DNA of 64,000 nt from Nocardia puris (GCF_003315035.1 NZ_QNRE01000002.1:558001-622000), one strand, 5' to 3'. Shown: positions 28,533-40,330, counted from the first letter of the stretch. A program made the numbers and translations. The notes: generated by a model not told the origin, from the letters alone.

Positions 28533-29006
28533 TCACCGATCCGCGGAGCCGCCCATCGCCGCGTGGTTGGTGATAGTGCGGGGTTCCCGACCGCTACCCG
28601 TCGTATTCGGTCCCGCGGCGCGGGAGGGCTCCCCGGCCACTGTGGGTGCCGATCCGGCGCCCGGGTGGACAACTTGCAGCACGATCACGGCACCGTTGGT
28701 TCCGTACACATACATCGTGTCGAACAGCTCGAACGGATATGGATCGAGTCGAATGACACGATCGTCCATTCGCAAACTCCGTTCGGCCTCTGACCAGGCC
28801 GTCGGGTCGTAGACCACGCGCGATATCGGCCCGGCCCGCAACTGGAGCGCGGTGAGCAGATCGGGCAACTCGGTGACGAGGACTCCCGATCGCGGCCACC
28901 AAGTCGCATCGATGTAGTCACTCGCGTCCGGATGAAGATGCAATCGCGGGCCCGGGGTGGTCACCTGCGGCGGCACCGACGGGGTGGGCAACGGAGAAGG
29001 CGTCAT
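28533..29006 (-). CDS. DUF5994 family protein
   Basis: This 157-residue protein has the DUF5994 pattern: a PRLHLHPDASDYIDATWWPRSG opening, then ELPDLLTALQLRAGPISRVVYDPTAW and a late VVLQVVHPGA strand. The family is small, actinobacterial and of unknown function. The last 40 residues are low-complexity. Another member lies at 30562-31050 on the other strand and a fragment at 30238-30367, so three copies sit in 2.5 kb. No clear partner gene is visible. Confidence 0.78.
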   Translation of the reverse strand: MTPSPLPTPSVPPQVTTPGPRLHLHPDASDYIDATWWPRSGVLVTELPDLLTALQLRAGPISRVVYDPTAWSEAERSLRMDDRVIRLDPYPFELFDTMYVYGTNGAVIVLQVVHPGAGSAPTVAGEPSRAAGPNTTGSGREPRTITNHAAMGGSADR

Positions 29007-29191
29007 CGGACGCTCCCATCACGGCCTGACAGCAGGCCGGATCACTTCGATCCGGTGACGACGCGACCCCTGCTGGTCAGCGCGCGTGTTGCCGCCGGAC
29101 ACTGCTCAGCTTACGCCCCGCGCGATCCGGTGTACGCGGTGGGGAAGCACGGTCCGCGCCGAGGTGCGCGGACCCACGATGGGCGGCTGGA

Positions 29192-29877
29192 TCAATCGTG
29201 CGGCGTGCCAGCCGTCCGCTCTCGAATGAGGCGGTCGGCGGTCCACAGTGGTTGCAGCATGTGCCAGTCAGCGGGGTGCGCGGCGATTCCGGCGGCGAAC
29301 CGGTCGGCCAGCGTCTGAGTCGTCGGCCGTACGCCGCCCGCAGTGTCGATCGCGGCGTCGACGTGAAATCCCCAGCCGTCGGGGGTGAACCAGCAGTGCA
29401 CCGGCAGCAGCGACGCACCGGTGTCGATCGCCAGCCGGGCCGGGCCTACCGGCATGCGGGCCGATTCGCCGAAGAACGTCACCGGCACACCCGCACCAGT
29501 CAGGTCGCGGTCACCGAGCAGCCCGACGATCCGCCCCTGCCGCAGCCGCATGGCCAGCAACTCGAACGGCGGCGCGGTCCCGCCGGTGAGCGGGATGATC
29601 TCGAATCCCAGGCCTTCCCTGAACCGGACGAAGCGCCGGAACAGTGATTCCGGTTGGAGCCGTTCGGCGACGACGGTCGGTGTGCCGACCCGCTGGACCA
29701 GCCAGACTCCCGCCAGGTCCCAGTTGCCGCTGTGCGGCAGCGCCAGCACGGCCCCGCGTCCACGATCGATCGCGTCGTGGATGTGTTCGAGCCCGGTGGC
29801 CGCGGTTTCGATAGTTCCCGCACCAGGCGCCAGCCGACCGCGTACCAGAGATCCCAGACCAGGGCGCTCGGGGTCAC
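29192..29877 (-). pseudogene. PIM acyltransferase-like gene (PatA/LpxL family), disrupted
   Basis: The 3' part (29192 to about 29815 on the minus strand) encodes a good lysophospholipid-acyltransferase domain with the PHSGNWD catalytic motif, LLGDRDL and GPARLA. Phosphatidylinositol-mannoside acyltransferase (PatA) is the closest actinobacterial family. The first 20 or so residues of that family (LVWDLWYAVGWRLVRE) are found just upstream but in another frame, and the roughly 70 residues between are missing. So there is a deletion plus frameshift. A product from an internal GTG (29749) would lack the N-terminal membrane helix and half of the fold. The usual neighbours pgsA and pimA are not here; the functional copy is presumably elsewhere. 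Confidence 0.72.
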
Positions 29878-30237
29878 CGGTCTGAACCGGCCTGTGCTGG
29901 ACAGCGGCAGCGGGTCACCGGCGATCTCTGCCGGGGCACATCCGCCGGCGGATTCGGCGAGCGACCGACCAGGCGAGGGCACCGACGACAACAGCCTTCC
30001 ATCTCTCGAGTGTCCTCCCCATCACTCGCGAACGGCAGCCGTTTCGGCCACCACACGCACCGACAATGACGACCCGTCCAGAGCGCGCGCAATTACGCCT
30101 CCGCGGCCGCTCGGGCTGGTGTGACCGGTGAGTAGGATGAAGGAGTCGGGGGCTTTCGCACCGGGCCACCCATGGTTCGGTCGTCGCCCGGCGAGTCGAC
30201 AAGGGACCGCTTCGCGGCCCCGGTCAGGAGCGTCGCG
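29878..30237. other. Gap of 360 bp with no supported gene
   Basis: Short open frames exist on both strands, but none has a recognisable domain, a good SD or a plausible amino-acid composition. Nothing else stands out here. Confidence 0.35.
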
Positions 30238-30367
30238 ATGACGCCACAACAACGGGCGATCCTGCTGGACCGCTTCTCACGCTTCGCCGTCCGCAGCGGT
30301 CCGCCGCCGTCACCGCGAGCGCGTCACCCGGGTGCGGTGGATGGGGCTTGGTGGCCCCGCACGAGAA
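30238..30367 (+). pseudogene. DUF5994 fragment
   Basis: From ATG 30238 the frame reads MTPQQRAILLDRF and then HPGAVDGAWWPRTRT, the signature N-terminal strand of DUF5994, after which the frame loses resemblance. Only about 40 residues of the 150 are left. The next 200 bp in another frame form a small ORF of different nature. Confidence 0.5.
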
Positions 30368-30560
30368 CGCCGCCGCCCAGGCTTTGCTGTCGGCCGCATC
30401 CCGACCGGGCAACGAACTCACCGCCTTCGAACTCATGGCCGCGCACACCCGGCACCACCTCGAGGACACGGACAACGATGCGGCATTGCGGCGCTGGGAC
30501 GACGAGGGCGGGCGCAGCGCGCACCCGCGCAGAGTAAACACGACCGTGCCGGAGGCTTGA
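30351..30560 (+). CDS. Small hypothetical protein
   Basis: A 69-residue acidic frame from GTG 30351 (or TTG 30348) reads ENAAAQALLSAASRPGNELTAFELMAAHTRHHLEDTDNDAALRRWDDEGGR, shown here in key pieces: FELMAAHTRHHLED and AALRRWDDEGGR. It has normal protein composition and predicted helices, unlike shadow frames. I do not recognise a family. It ends 2 nt before the DUF5994 gene, so the two may be coupled. Confidence 0.4.
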   Translation: MAPHENAAAQALLSAASRPGNELTAFELMAAHTRHHLEDTDNDAALRRWDDEGGRSAHPRRVNTTVPEA

Positions 30561-30561
30561 C

Positions 30562-31050
30562 ATGACACAGAACCGATCGCAGGACAGAGGTGGCGTCGCA
30601 GACCGCGGCCTGGGCCGATTCCATGCCCGCGACGACGGCGGGCAGCCCTTCGACACACCCACCCGCACACCGCGACTGCTGCTGAGCGACAGCGACGAGA
30701 AGTCCGGCGGCTTCGACGGCACCTGGTGGCCCAGAACCGACAATCTCACCAGCGAACTGCACGACTTGGTCGCCGCTCTCACCACGCGACTGGGCGCTAC
30801 CACCCGAATCAGCTTCGACTGGAACTCGCTGAGCTTGTCCCAACGCCGCATCGACGCTCCCGACGGAATCGAGGTCACCGGACCGGATCCGGATCAGCCA
30901 CCGCATGTGATGGACGTCTTCGGCCCACACGATCGACGCGTTCGATTGCTGGTAATCGACCCCGCCGCCACGGCAGACCGCGCCAACGCGCAGATGCGCG
31001 AGGCGTTACGCGACACCACCTCAAATCGTCACAGTGACGATTTGAGGTGA
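30562..31050 (+). CDS. DUF5994 family protein
   Basis: This 162-residue protein contains RLLLSDSDEKSGGFDGTWWPRTD, ELHDLVAALTTRLG and VMDVFGPHDRRVRLLVIDPAA, the layout of DUF5994, of unknown function. The N-terminal 30 residues are polar. The last 11 codons lie inside a perfect palindrome with 16-bp arms (31017-31049), so the present C-terminus (TSNRHSDDLR) may come from an inserted element. Start ATG 30562 lies 1-2 nt after the end of a small ORF. Confidence 0.72.
   Translation: MTQNRSQDRGGVADRGLGRFHARDDGGQPFDTPTRTPRLLLSDSDEKSGGFDGTWWPRTDNLTSELHDLVAALTTRLGATTRISFDWNSLSLSQRRIDAPDGIEVTGPDPDQPPHVMDVFGPHDRRVRLLVIDPAATADRANAQMREALRDTTSNRHSDDLR
31017..31049. repeat. Perfect palindrome with 16-bp arms
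   Basis: CACCTCAAATCGTCAC, a single A, then GTGACGATTTGAGGTG: 33 bp, no mismatch. It overlaps the 3' end of the DUF5994 gene and is not followed by a T-tract, so it is not a classical terminator. It could be a terminator of the actinobacterial tract-less kind, a recombination site or an operator. Confidence 0.8.
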
Positions 31051-31617
31051 CCGATCAGGCGGGGGGAGCGGGAACTAGGAGCATCCAGGAAATCTTTACG
31101 CAAAAATCTCATTTGACAGGAATTTTTCCATTGCCCAGCCTTCGTCCGCAGAGAGTGGACGACCCGAGACAGCACGATACTCCGACTAGCACCCTCCGGG
31201 GTCGACACCAGCCGAAACCCTGAACGCGCGGTCGCACCAGGCAAACACTGATCAACCAACCCGAGCCGAAACCGCTCTGCCCGCCCACGTTGTAACGCCG
31301 ATAATCAACATTATGTCAAGTAATGGGCGTTCCCCGCCGCGCGTATGCCTTCGCGCCCTCCACGATCCCCCTCGTCCGCGGCCCCGGCCATCAAGCACTC
31401 CGGGCCGGGCCTCGGACACCAGCCGAAGCCGCACCCGCAGGTGGTGCGATATGAACGCTCCCGGGAATCGGGAAGGCGCGGTCGCCGGCCAACACACTCC
31501 CGATCGGCGTAGTGATCCCCGGCGAATCTGGGGCTATCGTTCTGGGCGGGCGTGCTCAGCGTTCCCGCGCCGGTCCCCCGGGACCGGTGGCGTCGGCCGG
31601 CAAGCGAGGGAGTGGCG
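31051..31617. other. Gap of 570 bp with an AT-rich patch
   Basis: No gene is supported. About 31085-31135 is strikingly AT-rich for this genome and includes CATTTGACAGGAATTTTTCC, with a TTGACA box. Near 31300-31325 another AT-rich stretch (ATAATCAACATTATGTCAAG) looks promoter-like. GACACCAGCCGAA occurs twice, near 31203 and 31418. The patch may be residual foreign DNA or a promoter area without a surviving gene. Confidence 0.45.
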
Positions 31618-33009
31618 ATGACCAGCGACAGTGGATCGGGTGGCGCGGTGCGGGTGCGGGCGCTGCCCGCGACGGACTTCGACGCGGAGGCCGGGCGGGC
31701 GGCGCGGGCTCGGGCGCCGAGACGGGCTGCGGGAGAATGGGATCCGTCGCAGCGGTCCGAGCCGGCGTTGGCGCGGTTGCGGGCGCAGGAGGCGGTGCGT
31801 GATCAGGAGCTGCTCCCCCTGCGGTACGCGCGGATGGCATCGTCGCCGTGGGCGTATCTGCGGGGTGCGGCGGCGGTGATGGCGGCCGATCTGGCTATCC
31901 GCCCGCATTCGGGGTTGACGGTGCAGATGTGCGGGGACGCGCACATCCTCAACTTCGGGTTGTGGGCCTCCCCCGAGCGGCAATTGCTGTTCGACGCCAG
32001 GGATTTCGACGAGACGCTGCCCGGACCGTTCGAGTGGGACCTCAAGCGGCTCGCCACCAGCGTCTACGTGCTCGCGGCCACCGAGTCGGTGGCCGGCTCC
32101 ACGGCCGACGAGGCGGCCCAGGCGGTGATCGACGGGTACCGCACGGCGATGCGCCGCTACGCGCGGTCGGGCGAACTCGACATCTGGTACGACCGGATCA
32201 CCGCCGATATGCCGATGGAGTACCTGACCTCCCACTTCGCCGAGGAGGCCAAGCGCACGATCGACAAGCAGAGCCGCAAGCGGTCGCAGGAGGGCACGGC
32301 GCGTCAGCTGATCGTGGTCGAGGACGGCAAGCGCCGCATCTCCGAAGACCCGCTCAAGCGCAGGCATTTCACGCTCGGCGACGAGGAAGAGGTCAGCGTC
32401 TACGAGCAGGTGTTCGACTCGTACCTGCGGTCGATCCCGCCCCACCTCGAGCGGCTGGTCGGCCGGTTCACCCGGATCGACTCGGTGCGGCAGGTGGTGG
32501 GCGTGGGCAGCGTCGGCATGCGCGTCTACCTGCATCTGATGGAGGGCGACAGCGGCCGCCAGCCGGTGTTCTTCCAGGTGAAACAGGCGACGGCCTCGGT
32601 GTACGAGGAATTCCTCGAACCCAGCCGGTTCGACAACCACGGTGAGCGCGTGTGCGTCGGGCAGCGGTTGATGCAGACGGCCAGCGACATCTTCCTCGGC
32701 AGCGTGCGGGTGAACGAATTCGATTACTACGTGCGGCAATTCCGCGATATGAAGATCATCCCGAACGGGCACCAGATCGCGGGCTATCTCCCCCAGTTCG
32801 CGGCGGTGTGCGGTGCGGCGCTGGCGAAATCGCACGCGCGCAGCGGCGACCCGGAGGCGATCTCGGGCTACATCGGCAAGGGTGACGCGTTCGCCTCCGG
32901 CATCGTCACCTACGCCCGCGCCTACGCCGCGCAGACCCACACCGATCACGCCGATCTGGTCGCCGCGATCGCCGACGGCGAGGTGCGGGCTGCCGAACAG
33001 GGCTGGTAG
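31618..33009 (+). CDS. DUF2252 family protein (kinase-like fold)
   Basis: This 463-residue cytosolic protein starts at ATG 31618 after GAGGGAG. It has the DUF2252 core: FYRG-like ASSPWAYLRGAAAVMAADL, CGDAHILNFGLWASPE, ARDFDETLPGPFEWDLKRLATS and, near the end, GAALAKSHARSGD. The GDAH...N and DFD motifs resemble the catalytic loops of aminoglycoside-phosphotransferase-like kinases, so a small-molecule kinase activity is plausible but not shown. It is 67 bp upstream of furA on the same strand. Confidence 0.88.
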   Translation: MTSDSGSGGAVRVRALPATDFDAEAGRAARARAPRRAAGEWDPSQRSEPALARLRAQEAVRDQELLPLRYARMASSPWAYLRGAAAVMAADLAIRPHSGLTVQMCGDAHILNFGLWASPERQLLFDARDFDETLPGPFEWDLKRLATSVYVLAATESVAGSTADEAAQAVIDGYRTAMRRYARSGELDIWYDRITADMPMEYLTSHFAEEAKRTIDKQSRKRSQEGTARQLIVVEDGKRRISEDPLKRRHFTLGDEEEVSVYEQVFDSYLRSIPPHLERLVGRFTRIDSVRQVVGVGSVGMRVYLHLMEGDSGRQPVFFQVKQATASVYEEFLEPSRFDNHGERVCVGQRLMQTASDIFLGSVRVNEFDYYVRQFRDMKIIPNGHQIAGYLPQFAAVCGAALAKSHARSGDPEAISGYIGKGDAFASGIVTYARAYAAQTHTDHADLVAAIADGEVRAAEQGW

Positions 33010-33076
33010 TTGCCCGGTTCGAACTGTTCACCCGAATTCCGCCCGGCGAAGACTTGAATGAGTCATACTTCGGAAT

Positions 33077-35786
<2,710 letters not shown>

Positions 35787-35901
35787 GCACCGGGTGGCGT
35801 CGCGCGCGGTGCGTGCGACGCCACCGTCTCCCCCGAACCCGATCGGGGCGAGCCGAAGATCGTTTATTCTCGGAGGTTGGGTCCCAGCCGAGGTGGGCGA
35901 C

Positions 35902-38136
35902 ATGGATGCCGAGATCGACCCGTGGGCGCACGAGCCCGATCGTGCGAAGGCGACACGCACCGCGCTACGCGAGGTGGTCGCCGAATTCGACAGTGCCTGG
36001 CGCCGCTCCGGCGAACCCCCCGACCTCGCCGCGCACGTCCCGCCCACCACCACGCCCTACCGGCGCACCGCGCTCATCGAACTCATCAAGGTCGACCTGC
36101 ACCACCGGTGGCTGCGCCACAAAGGCCGTAAACGGCTCGCCGACTACCGCCGCCAGTTTCCCGAACTCGACAGCGCGCCGCTGCCGCCCGACCTCGTCTA
36201 CGAGGAGATCTCGGTCCGCAGCAGCACCGACGACGAGGTCGACCTCGGCGAATACACCGCCGACTACCCGGCCCAGATGACCCGCATCGGCGCCACCCTC
36301 GGCGACGAGCAGTTCCACACCACGATGCTGTCCGACCCCGAGTCCGCGCACGCGCTCGACGCCCTCGAAACCGGCACCAGCCTCGACGATTTCGACCTGC
36401 TCCTCCCCCTCGGCCAAGGGTCCTTCGCGCGCGTGTTCCTGGCCCGCCAGCGCACCATGCAGCGCCTCGTCGCCGTCAAGGTGTCGCGCGACCGCGGCCG
36501 CGAACCCCAGACCCTCGCCCAGCTCGACCACGAGCACATCGTGCGCGTCTTCGACCAGCGCAGCGTGCACGACCGCTCCCTGCGCCTGCTCTACATGCAG
36601 TACGTGCCCGGCGGCACCCTGCTCGGCGTACTCCGCCACCTCCGCACGAACGCGCCGGGCCCGCGCGGCGGGCAGACGCTGCTCGACGCCGTCGACAAAG
36701 CCGTCACCGAAGGTGGTGTGCTCGAACCGCAGCCCTCCGAAACCCGCAGGCAGCTGGCCGGACTCAGCTGGCCCGAAACCGTCGCCTGGCTCGGCAGCAG
36801 ACTCGCCACCGCCCTCGACTACGCCAACCGGCGCGGCGTGCTGCACCGCGACATCAAACCGGCCAACGTGCTGCTCACCGCCGACGGACACCCCAAACTC
36901 GCCGACTTCAACATCAGCTTCAGCAGGCACATCCCCGGCGCCAGCCCCGCCGCCTACTTCGGCGGCTCCCTGCCCTACATGTCGCCCGAACAGCTCGCCG
37001 CCTGCCACCCCACCGAAACCCGCTCGGCCGCCGACCTCGACACCCGCAGCGACCTCTACGCCCTCGCCGTCGTGCTCTGGGAACTGCTCACCGGGCGTCT
37101 CCCGTTCGACGACGAAGGCGACACCGGCGACTCCGACGCGTCCCTGGCGCGCATGATCGAACGCCGCAGCAAACCGGTCGATCCCACGCTGCCCGTCCCG
37201 CCCGACTGCCCGCCCGTGCTGCGCCAGGCGCTGCTCACCTCCCTCTCCCCCGACCCCGACGACCGCTACCCCAGCGGCGCCGAACTCGCCCATCAACTCG
37301 AACTCAGTCTCGACCGCACCGCCCGCGACCTCGTCGCCCCACCCGCGCGCAGTCTGCGCGCCCGGCTGCGTATGCGGCCCATGCCCGTCGTGACGCTGTC
37401 CAGCGCACTCGGCCAGCTGCTCGGCGTGCTGTACCTCTCCGCGCACAACACCACCCTCCTCGAACGCGAACTCACCCCCGAGGCCATGAGCGGGCTCACC
37501 CGTCTCGCGGTCCTCGTCGGGTTCCTCGCCTACCCCATCGGGATCGGGTTGCTGCTGTACTGGTGCCGCGCGGTGTTCCTGGTGCCGGAAGGGTTGCGGC
37601 ACGGCAAGAAATACGACGAGCGGACGCTGGCCCGCGCGCGAGCCGACACGCTGGTGTGCGGGGACCGCATCGCCGTGGTCGCGTTCGCCGGCTGGACGCT
37701 CGCGCTGTTGATCTTCCTCGTCCAGCTCACCACCGAAGCCGACCTCAGTCCCGGGCTGCTCACGAATCTCATTGCCTCCCATCTGGTCGCGGCCGCCGTC
37801 GCCGTCGTCTACACCTACTTCCCCGTCACTTTCTTCGTCCTGCGCTGGTACTACCCGGGCCTGCTCGCCGCCGGCCATCCCGCCGCCGACGAATCCGCGC
37901 GCCTGCGCAGACTTTCCGGGCGCGCACGGATCTACCTCGGCATCGCCGCCTCGGTTCCGCTCTTCGGCGTCGCCGCCGGCCTCGCCTTTCTCGACTCCGA
38001 CCAGCAGCGCGCCGTCATCGGCTCCATCGTCGCCCTCTGCGTCGGAGGACTTTTCGCGTTCCTCGTGGCCATGCGCGTGTACTACATCCTCGAATCCGAC
38101 CTGCGCGCCCTGGACCGCGTGGTCCGGCACGCTTAG
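35902..38136 (+). CDS. Membrane Ser/Thr protein kinase with DFN motif
   Basis: This 744-residue protein starts at ATG 35902 (SD-like AGGTGGG); an open frame upstream to 35794 lacks conserved features. Residues 1-160 hold a helical N-terminal module (RTALIELIKVDLHHRW, LADYRRQFPEL) like that ahead of many planctomycete kinases. The kinase domain (about 165-440) has LGQGSFARVF, Lys193 (VAVK), HRDIKPAN (Asp317) and GSLPYMSPEQ, but DFG reads DFN (335-337). About 500-744 contains six membrane helices instead of an extracellular sensor on a single helix. It follows katG by 115 bp. Metal binding by DFN Asp is kept, so activity is possible, but the Gly loss is unusual. Confidence 0.88.
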   Translation: MDAEIDPWAHEPDRAKATRTALREVVAEFDSAWRRSGEPPDLAAHVPPTTTPYRRTALIELIKVDLHHRWLRHKGRKRLADYRRQFPELDSAPLPPDLVYEEISVRSSTDDEVDLGEYTADYPAQMTRIGATLGDEQFHTTMLSDPESAHALDALETGTSLDDFDLLLPLGQGSFARVFLARQRTMQRLVAVKVSRDRGREPQTLAQLDHEHIVRVFDQRSVHDRSLRLLYMQYVPGGTLLGVLRHLRTNAPGPRGGQTLLDAVDKAVTEGGVLEPQPSETRRQLAGLSWPETVAWLGSRLATALDYANRRGVLHRDIKPANVLLTADGHPKLADFNISFSRHIPGASPAAYFGGSLPYMSPEQLAACHPTETRSAADLDTRSDLYALAVVLWELLTGRLPFDDEGDTGDSDASLARMIERRSKPVDPTLPVPPDCPPVLRQALLTSLSPDPDDRYPSGAELAHQLELSLDRTARDLVAPPARSLRARLRMRPMPVVTLSSALGQLLGVLYLSAHNTTLLERELTPEAMSGLTRLAVLVGFLAYPIGIGLLLYWCRAVFLVPEGLRHGKKYDERTLARARADTLVCGDRIAVVAFAGWTLALLIFLVQLTTEADLSPGLLTNLIASHLVAAAVAVVYTYFPVTFFVLRWYYPGLLAAGHPAADESARLRRLSGRARIYLGIAASVPLFGVAAGLAFLDSDQQRAVIGSIVALCVGGLFAFLVAMRVYYILESDLRALDRVVRHA

Positions 38137-38206
38137 CATCCCGAGTCCCGACTGGTCATCCGACCGATCGACGGTGGGGAACATCAGTTCGACTAACGTT
38201 CCTGTG

Positions 38207-38923
38207 GTGCTTGGACATTCACACGCGACCAGTGGCGCACTCGCCTGGTCGGCGGCAGCGGCGACGCTGCCACTCGCGGCATTGACGTATCCGGTAGCCC
38301 AGAACACCGACGCGCGGCTCGGCCCCGTCGACGTGCTCCTCGGCGTATTCCTCACCGCCGGAGCGGCATTGCTCCCCGACGCCGATCATCCCAAGGGCAC
38401 CATCTCGCACGTCCTCGGGCCGCTGTCGCACGTGCTGTGCAAGATCATCTCCAAGCTCGCGGGCGGGCATCGCCAAGCCACTCACTCGTTCGTCTTCGTG
38501 GCCGTCGCCGCCTACGGCACCTGGGCCGGAATGCACTGGATCGGACGCAATTTCACGCTCGCGCTCGTCTTCTTCCTCCTCGCGCTCGCCCTGCGCGCCC
38601 TCCACCTGCACCCGCCCGGCGACAGCATCCGCGCCTGGGGCACGGTCGTACTTCTCGCCGTCGCAGGAACTTTCGCGATGGACCACTGGATCAGCGACAA
38701 ACCCGCCTGGTTGCCGTTCTGCGTCGGACTCGGCGCTCTCGCCCACATTCTCGGCGATTGCCTCACCGACCGCGGGTGTCCCCTGTTGTGGCCCATCAAG
38801 AAGCGGGTGTCGTTCCCGATCATCGAGCGCACCGGGAACAAGGTCGAAACTTGGATCCTGACACCGCTGTTCGGGGTGGGGACGCTCGCGGTGCTGTGGC
38901 ACGTGTTCACGGTCGCGCCGTGA
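38207..38923 (+). CDS. YdjM-like membrane-bound metal-dependent hydrolase
   Basis: This 238-residue protein begins MLGHSHATSGALAW from GTG 38207 (GTG 38204 also possible), the hallmark of the LexA-regulated YdjM/DUF457 group. It has LLPDADHPKGTISH (metal-site DxDH), GGHRQATHS and HILGDCLTDRGCPLLWPI, with about five membrane helices between. The family is described as inner-membrane, probably metal-dependent hydrolases of unknown substrate. It is followed by a strong hairpin that ends the transcript. Confidence 0.85.
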   Translation: MLGHSHATSGALAWSAAAATLPLAALTYPVAQNTDARLGPVDVLLGVFLTAGAALLPDADHPKGTISHVLGPLSHVLCKIISKLAGGHRQATHSFVFVAVAAYGTWAGMHWIGRNFTLALVFFLLALALRALHLHPPGDSIRAWGTVVLLAVAGTFAMDHWISDKPAWLPFCVGLGALAHILGDCLTDRGCPLLWPIKKRVSFPIIERTGNKVETWILTPLFGVGTLAVLWHVFTVAP

Positions 38924-38928
38924 GGTGA

Positions 38929-38967
38929 GTGGGTGCGGCAGTCTCCTCTCGACACTGCCGCACCCAC
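38929..38967. terminator. Bidirectional terminator
   Basis: GTGGGTGCGGCAGT (38929-38942) pairs with ACTGCCGCACCCAC (38954-38967): a perfect 14-bp stem with an 11-nt loop, followed on the + strand by CTTCTGGTCTTGG. It lies 6 bp after the YdjM-like gene and between it and the convergent P-loop gene, so it can serve both. Confidence 0.8.
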
Positions 38968-39149
38968 CTTCTGGTCTTGGCGTCCTTGTTGATTACTGGA
39001 GTTGTTCGCAGAACGTGAACAGCAAGAGAGGGAAACGCTAGCCCGAGACATAGCGATATCTTGATACCCGAATCGTAGACAAGCGGTTTGCGTGACCTCG
39101 AGGATCCAGCCGCATCCACTTCGACAGCCACCCGATGCCGAATCCGGCT

Positions 39150-39948
39150 CTCCCACAACAAGTAGTGCGCCTCGCCAAGTCCACTCCCCTACCCCACGAG
39201 CGCCGACGATGACGTCTGCCGCTCCCCCAGCCGTCAACGAACTAGTGTCGATTGCCGCACTCCCCCTCGGTCTCAGACTCAGGTCGCGGGACTCGTCCAC
39301 CGCACGCGCGATGGAGGCGGTCAAGTCCGCGCCGGCCAGCCCGAGACGGTGGTCTCCCTGCAGCGGCGGGCCAGCTCCCGCGGCTCGCGACGTGATTCGC
39401 TCGGCCAGCGCATCCGGAGACGCGTGCAGCCAGAACACCCGCGCCGACTCCACGCGTTCACCCAGAATCCGCGTGGTCGCCGGATCGCCACCGATCACGA
39501 CGACCTCCGCGCCCTTCCCCGCGAACGTTCCCGCCACCGAGAACGCATTCCTCGCGCGGAGTTCCGCGAGCCGATGGCCACCATCCAGGAACCCGAGCTG
39601 GTGCGTATCCAGGTAGCCAACCGGCACAGAGCATTTCGCCAGCTGAGCGAAGGTCTGGAAACCGACAGTGGAGACACCGACACCACCCGGACCGGTGATG
39701 GTGAGGAGCCGCGGCATCGCCCTCTCACCACCGGACTCCGCCTCGCCGCGGCCGGCCGCACGGCTCAGATGCGCGCGGGCCGCCGAGACGAGCTCCCCCG
39801 CCAGGGCTGCCGTCGGTCGTCCGGCCGTATCGAGACGCAGAATGAACGCCGCCGTCACTCCGGACGCCGAAAGCGCGGAGAGCAACCGGTACCCGACCGT
39901 CGATTTCCCCACCCCGGACGTTCCGAGCAGCCACATGACAGGAAGCAC
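39150..39948 (-). CDS. Tandem P-loop NTPase-like protein (C-terminal end uncertain)
   Basis: From GTG 39948 (or ATG 39936) the minus strand encodes MWLLGTSGVGKSTVGYRLL, a Walker A, and then about 75 residues later LLTITGPGGVGVSTVGFQTF, a second P-loop in which the Lys is replaced by Val. DTHQLGF follows, then VVVIGGDPATTR. This matches actinobacterial P-loop proteins that bear two such halves, but the first half seems shortened. The frame stays open past the terminator at 38967 into the opposite gene as far as 38512, which is implausible, so the true end has probably been lost by frameshift. Around 39150 is where protein-like composition ends. It may be a decaying gene. Confidence 0.5.
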
Positions 39949-40330
39949 GGCTCCCGACCGTATGACACACCCGATGGCGAACTCGCCTCATTTTCCCAGC
40001 CGAGCACGGGACCCCTCCCCTCCCTTGCTGTTTGCGGGGGTCTGCGGTTGCAGTTGTCGCGACTGCCGACTTGGATCGCACCGACATGCGTTAATGCGCA
40101 TATCGTCATAGCAATATTTAACTCTGGGAGGCTTCGCCGCGGGCTACCCGAGCCCAGCAGGGACCGCGAGACTCGCGCGGAGTCCCCTTCCCCAAGGTGC
40201 TGCGGCGACGCGGAGACACCACTCCCCCATCACAACTCGCGCCCGGCTCGCCTGGGACCACTCCCAGACTCCCCCACTCCCGAGCCCTACCCCGAGACGA
40301 TTTCGGTGCACAACTGTACACTCAATTCTC
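39949..40330. other. Gap of 380 bp before the lipase gene
   Basis: No gene is supported. About 40085-40130 is locally AT-rich (GCGCATATCGTCATAGCAATATTTAACT, shown in part: CATAGCAATATTTAACT) and looks like a promoter area for the lipase gene or for the P-loop gene on the other strand. Confidence 0.35.

Noticed and set aside
35965..38355. Minus-strand open frame of nearly 800 codons
   Set aside because: Antisense to the Ser/Thr kinase gene, which carries clear kinase motifs; the Glu/Gly/Val-rich composition is typical of a shadow.
38512..39149. Continuation of the P-loop frame into the YdjM-like gene region
   Set aside because: It would cross a bidirectional terminator and overlap a good opposite-strand gene by 400 bp; the composition is not protein-like there.
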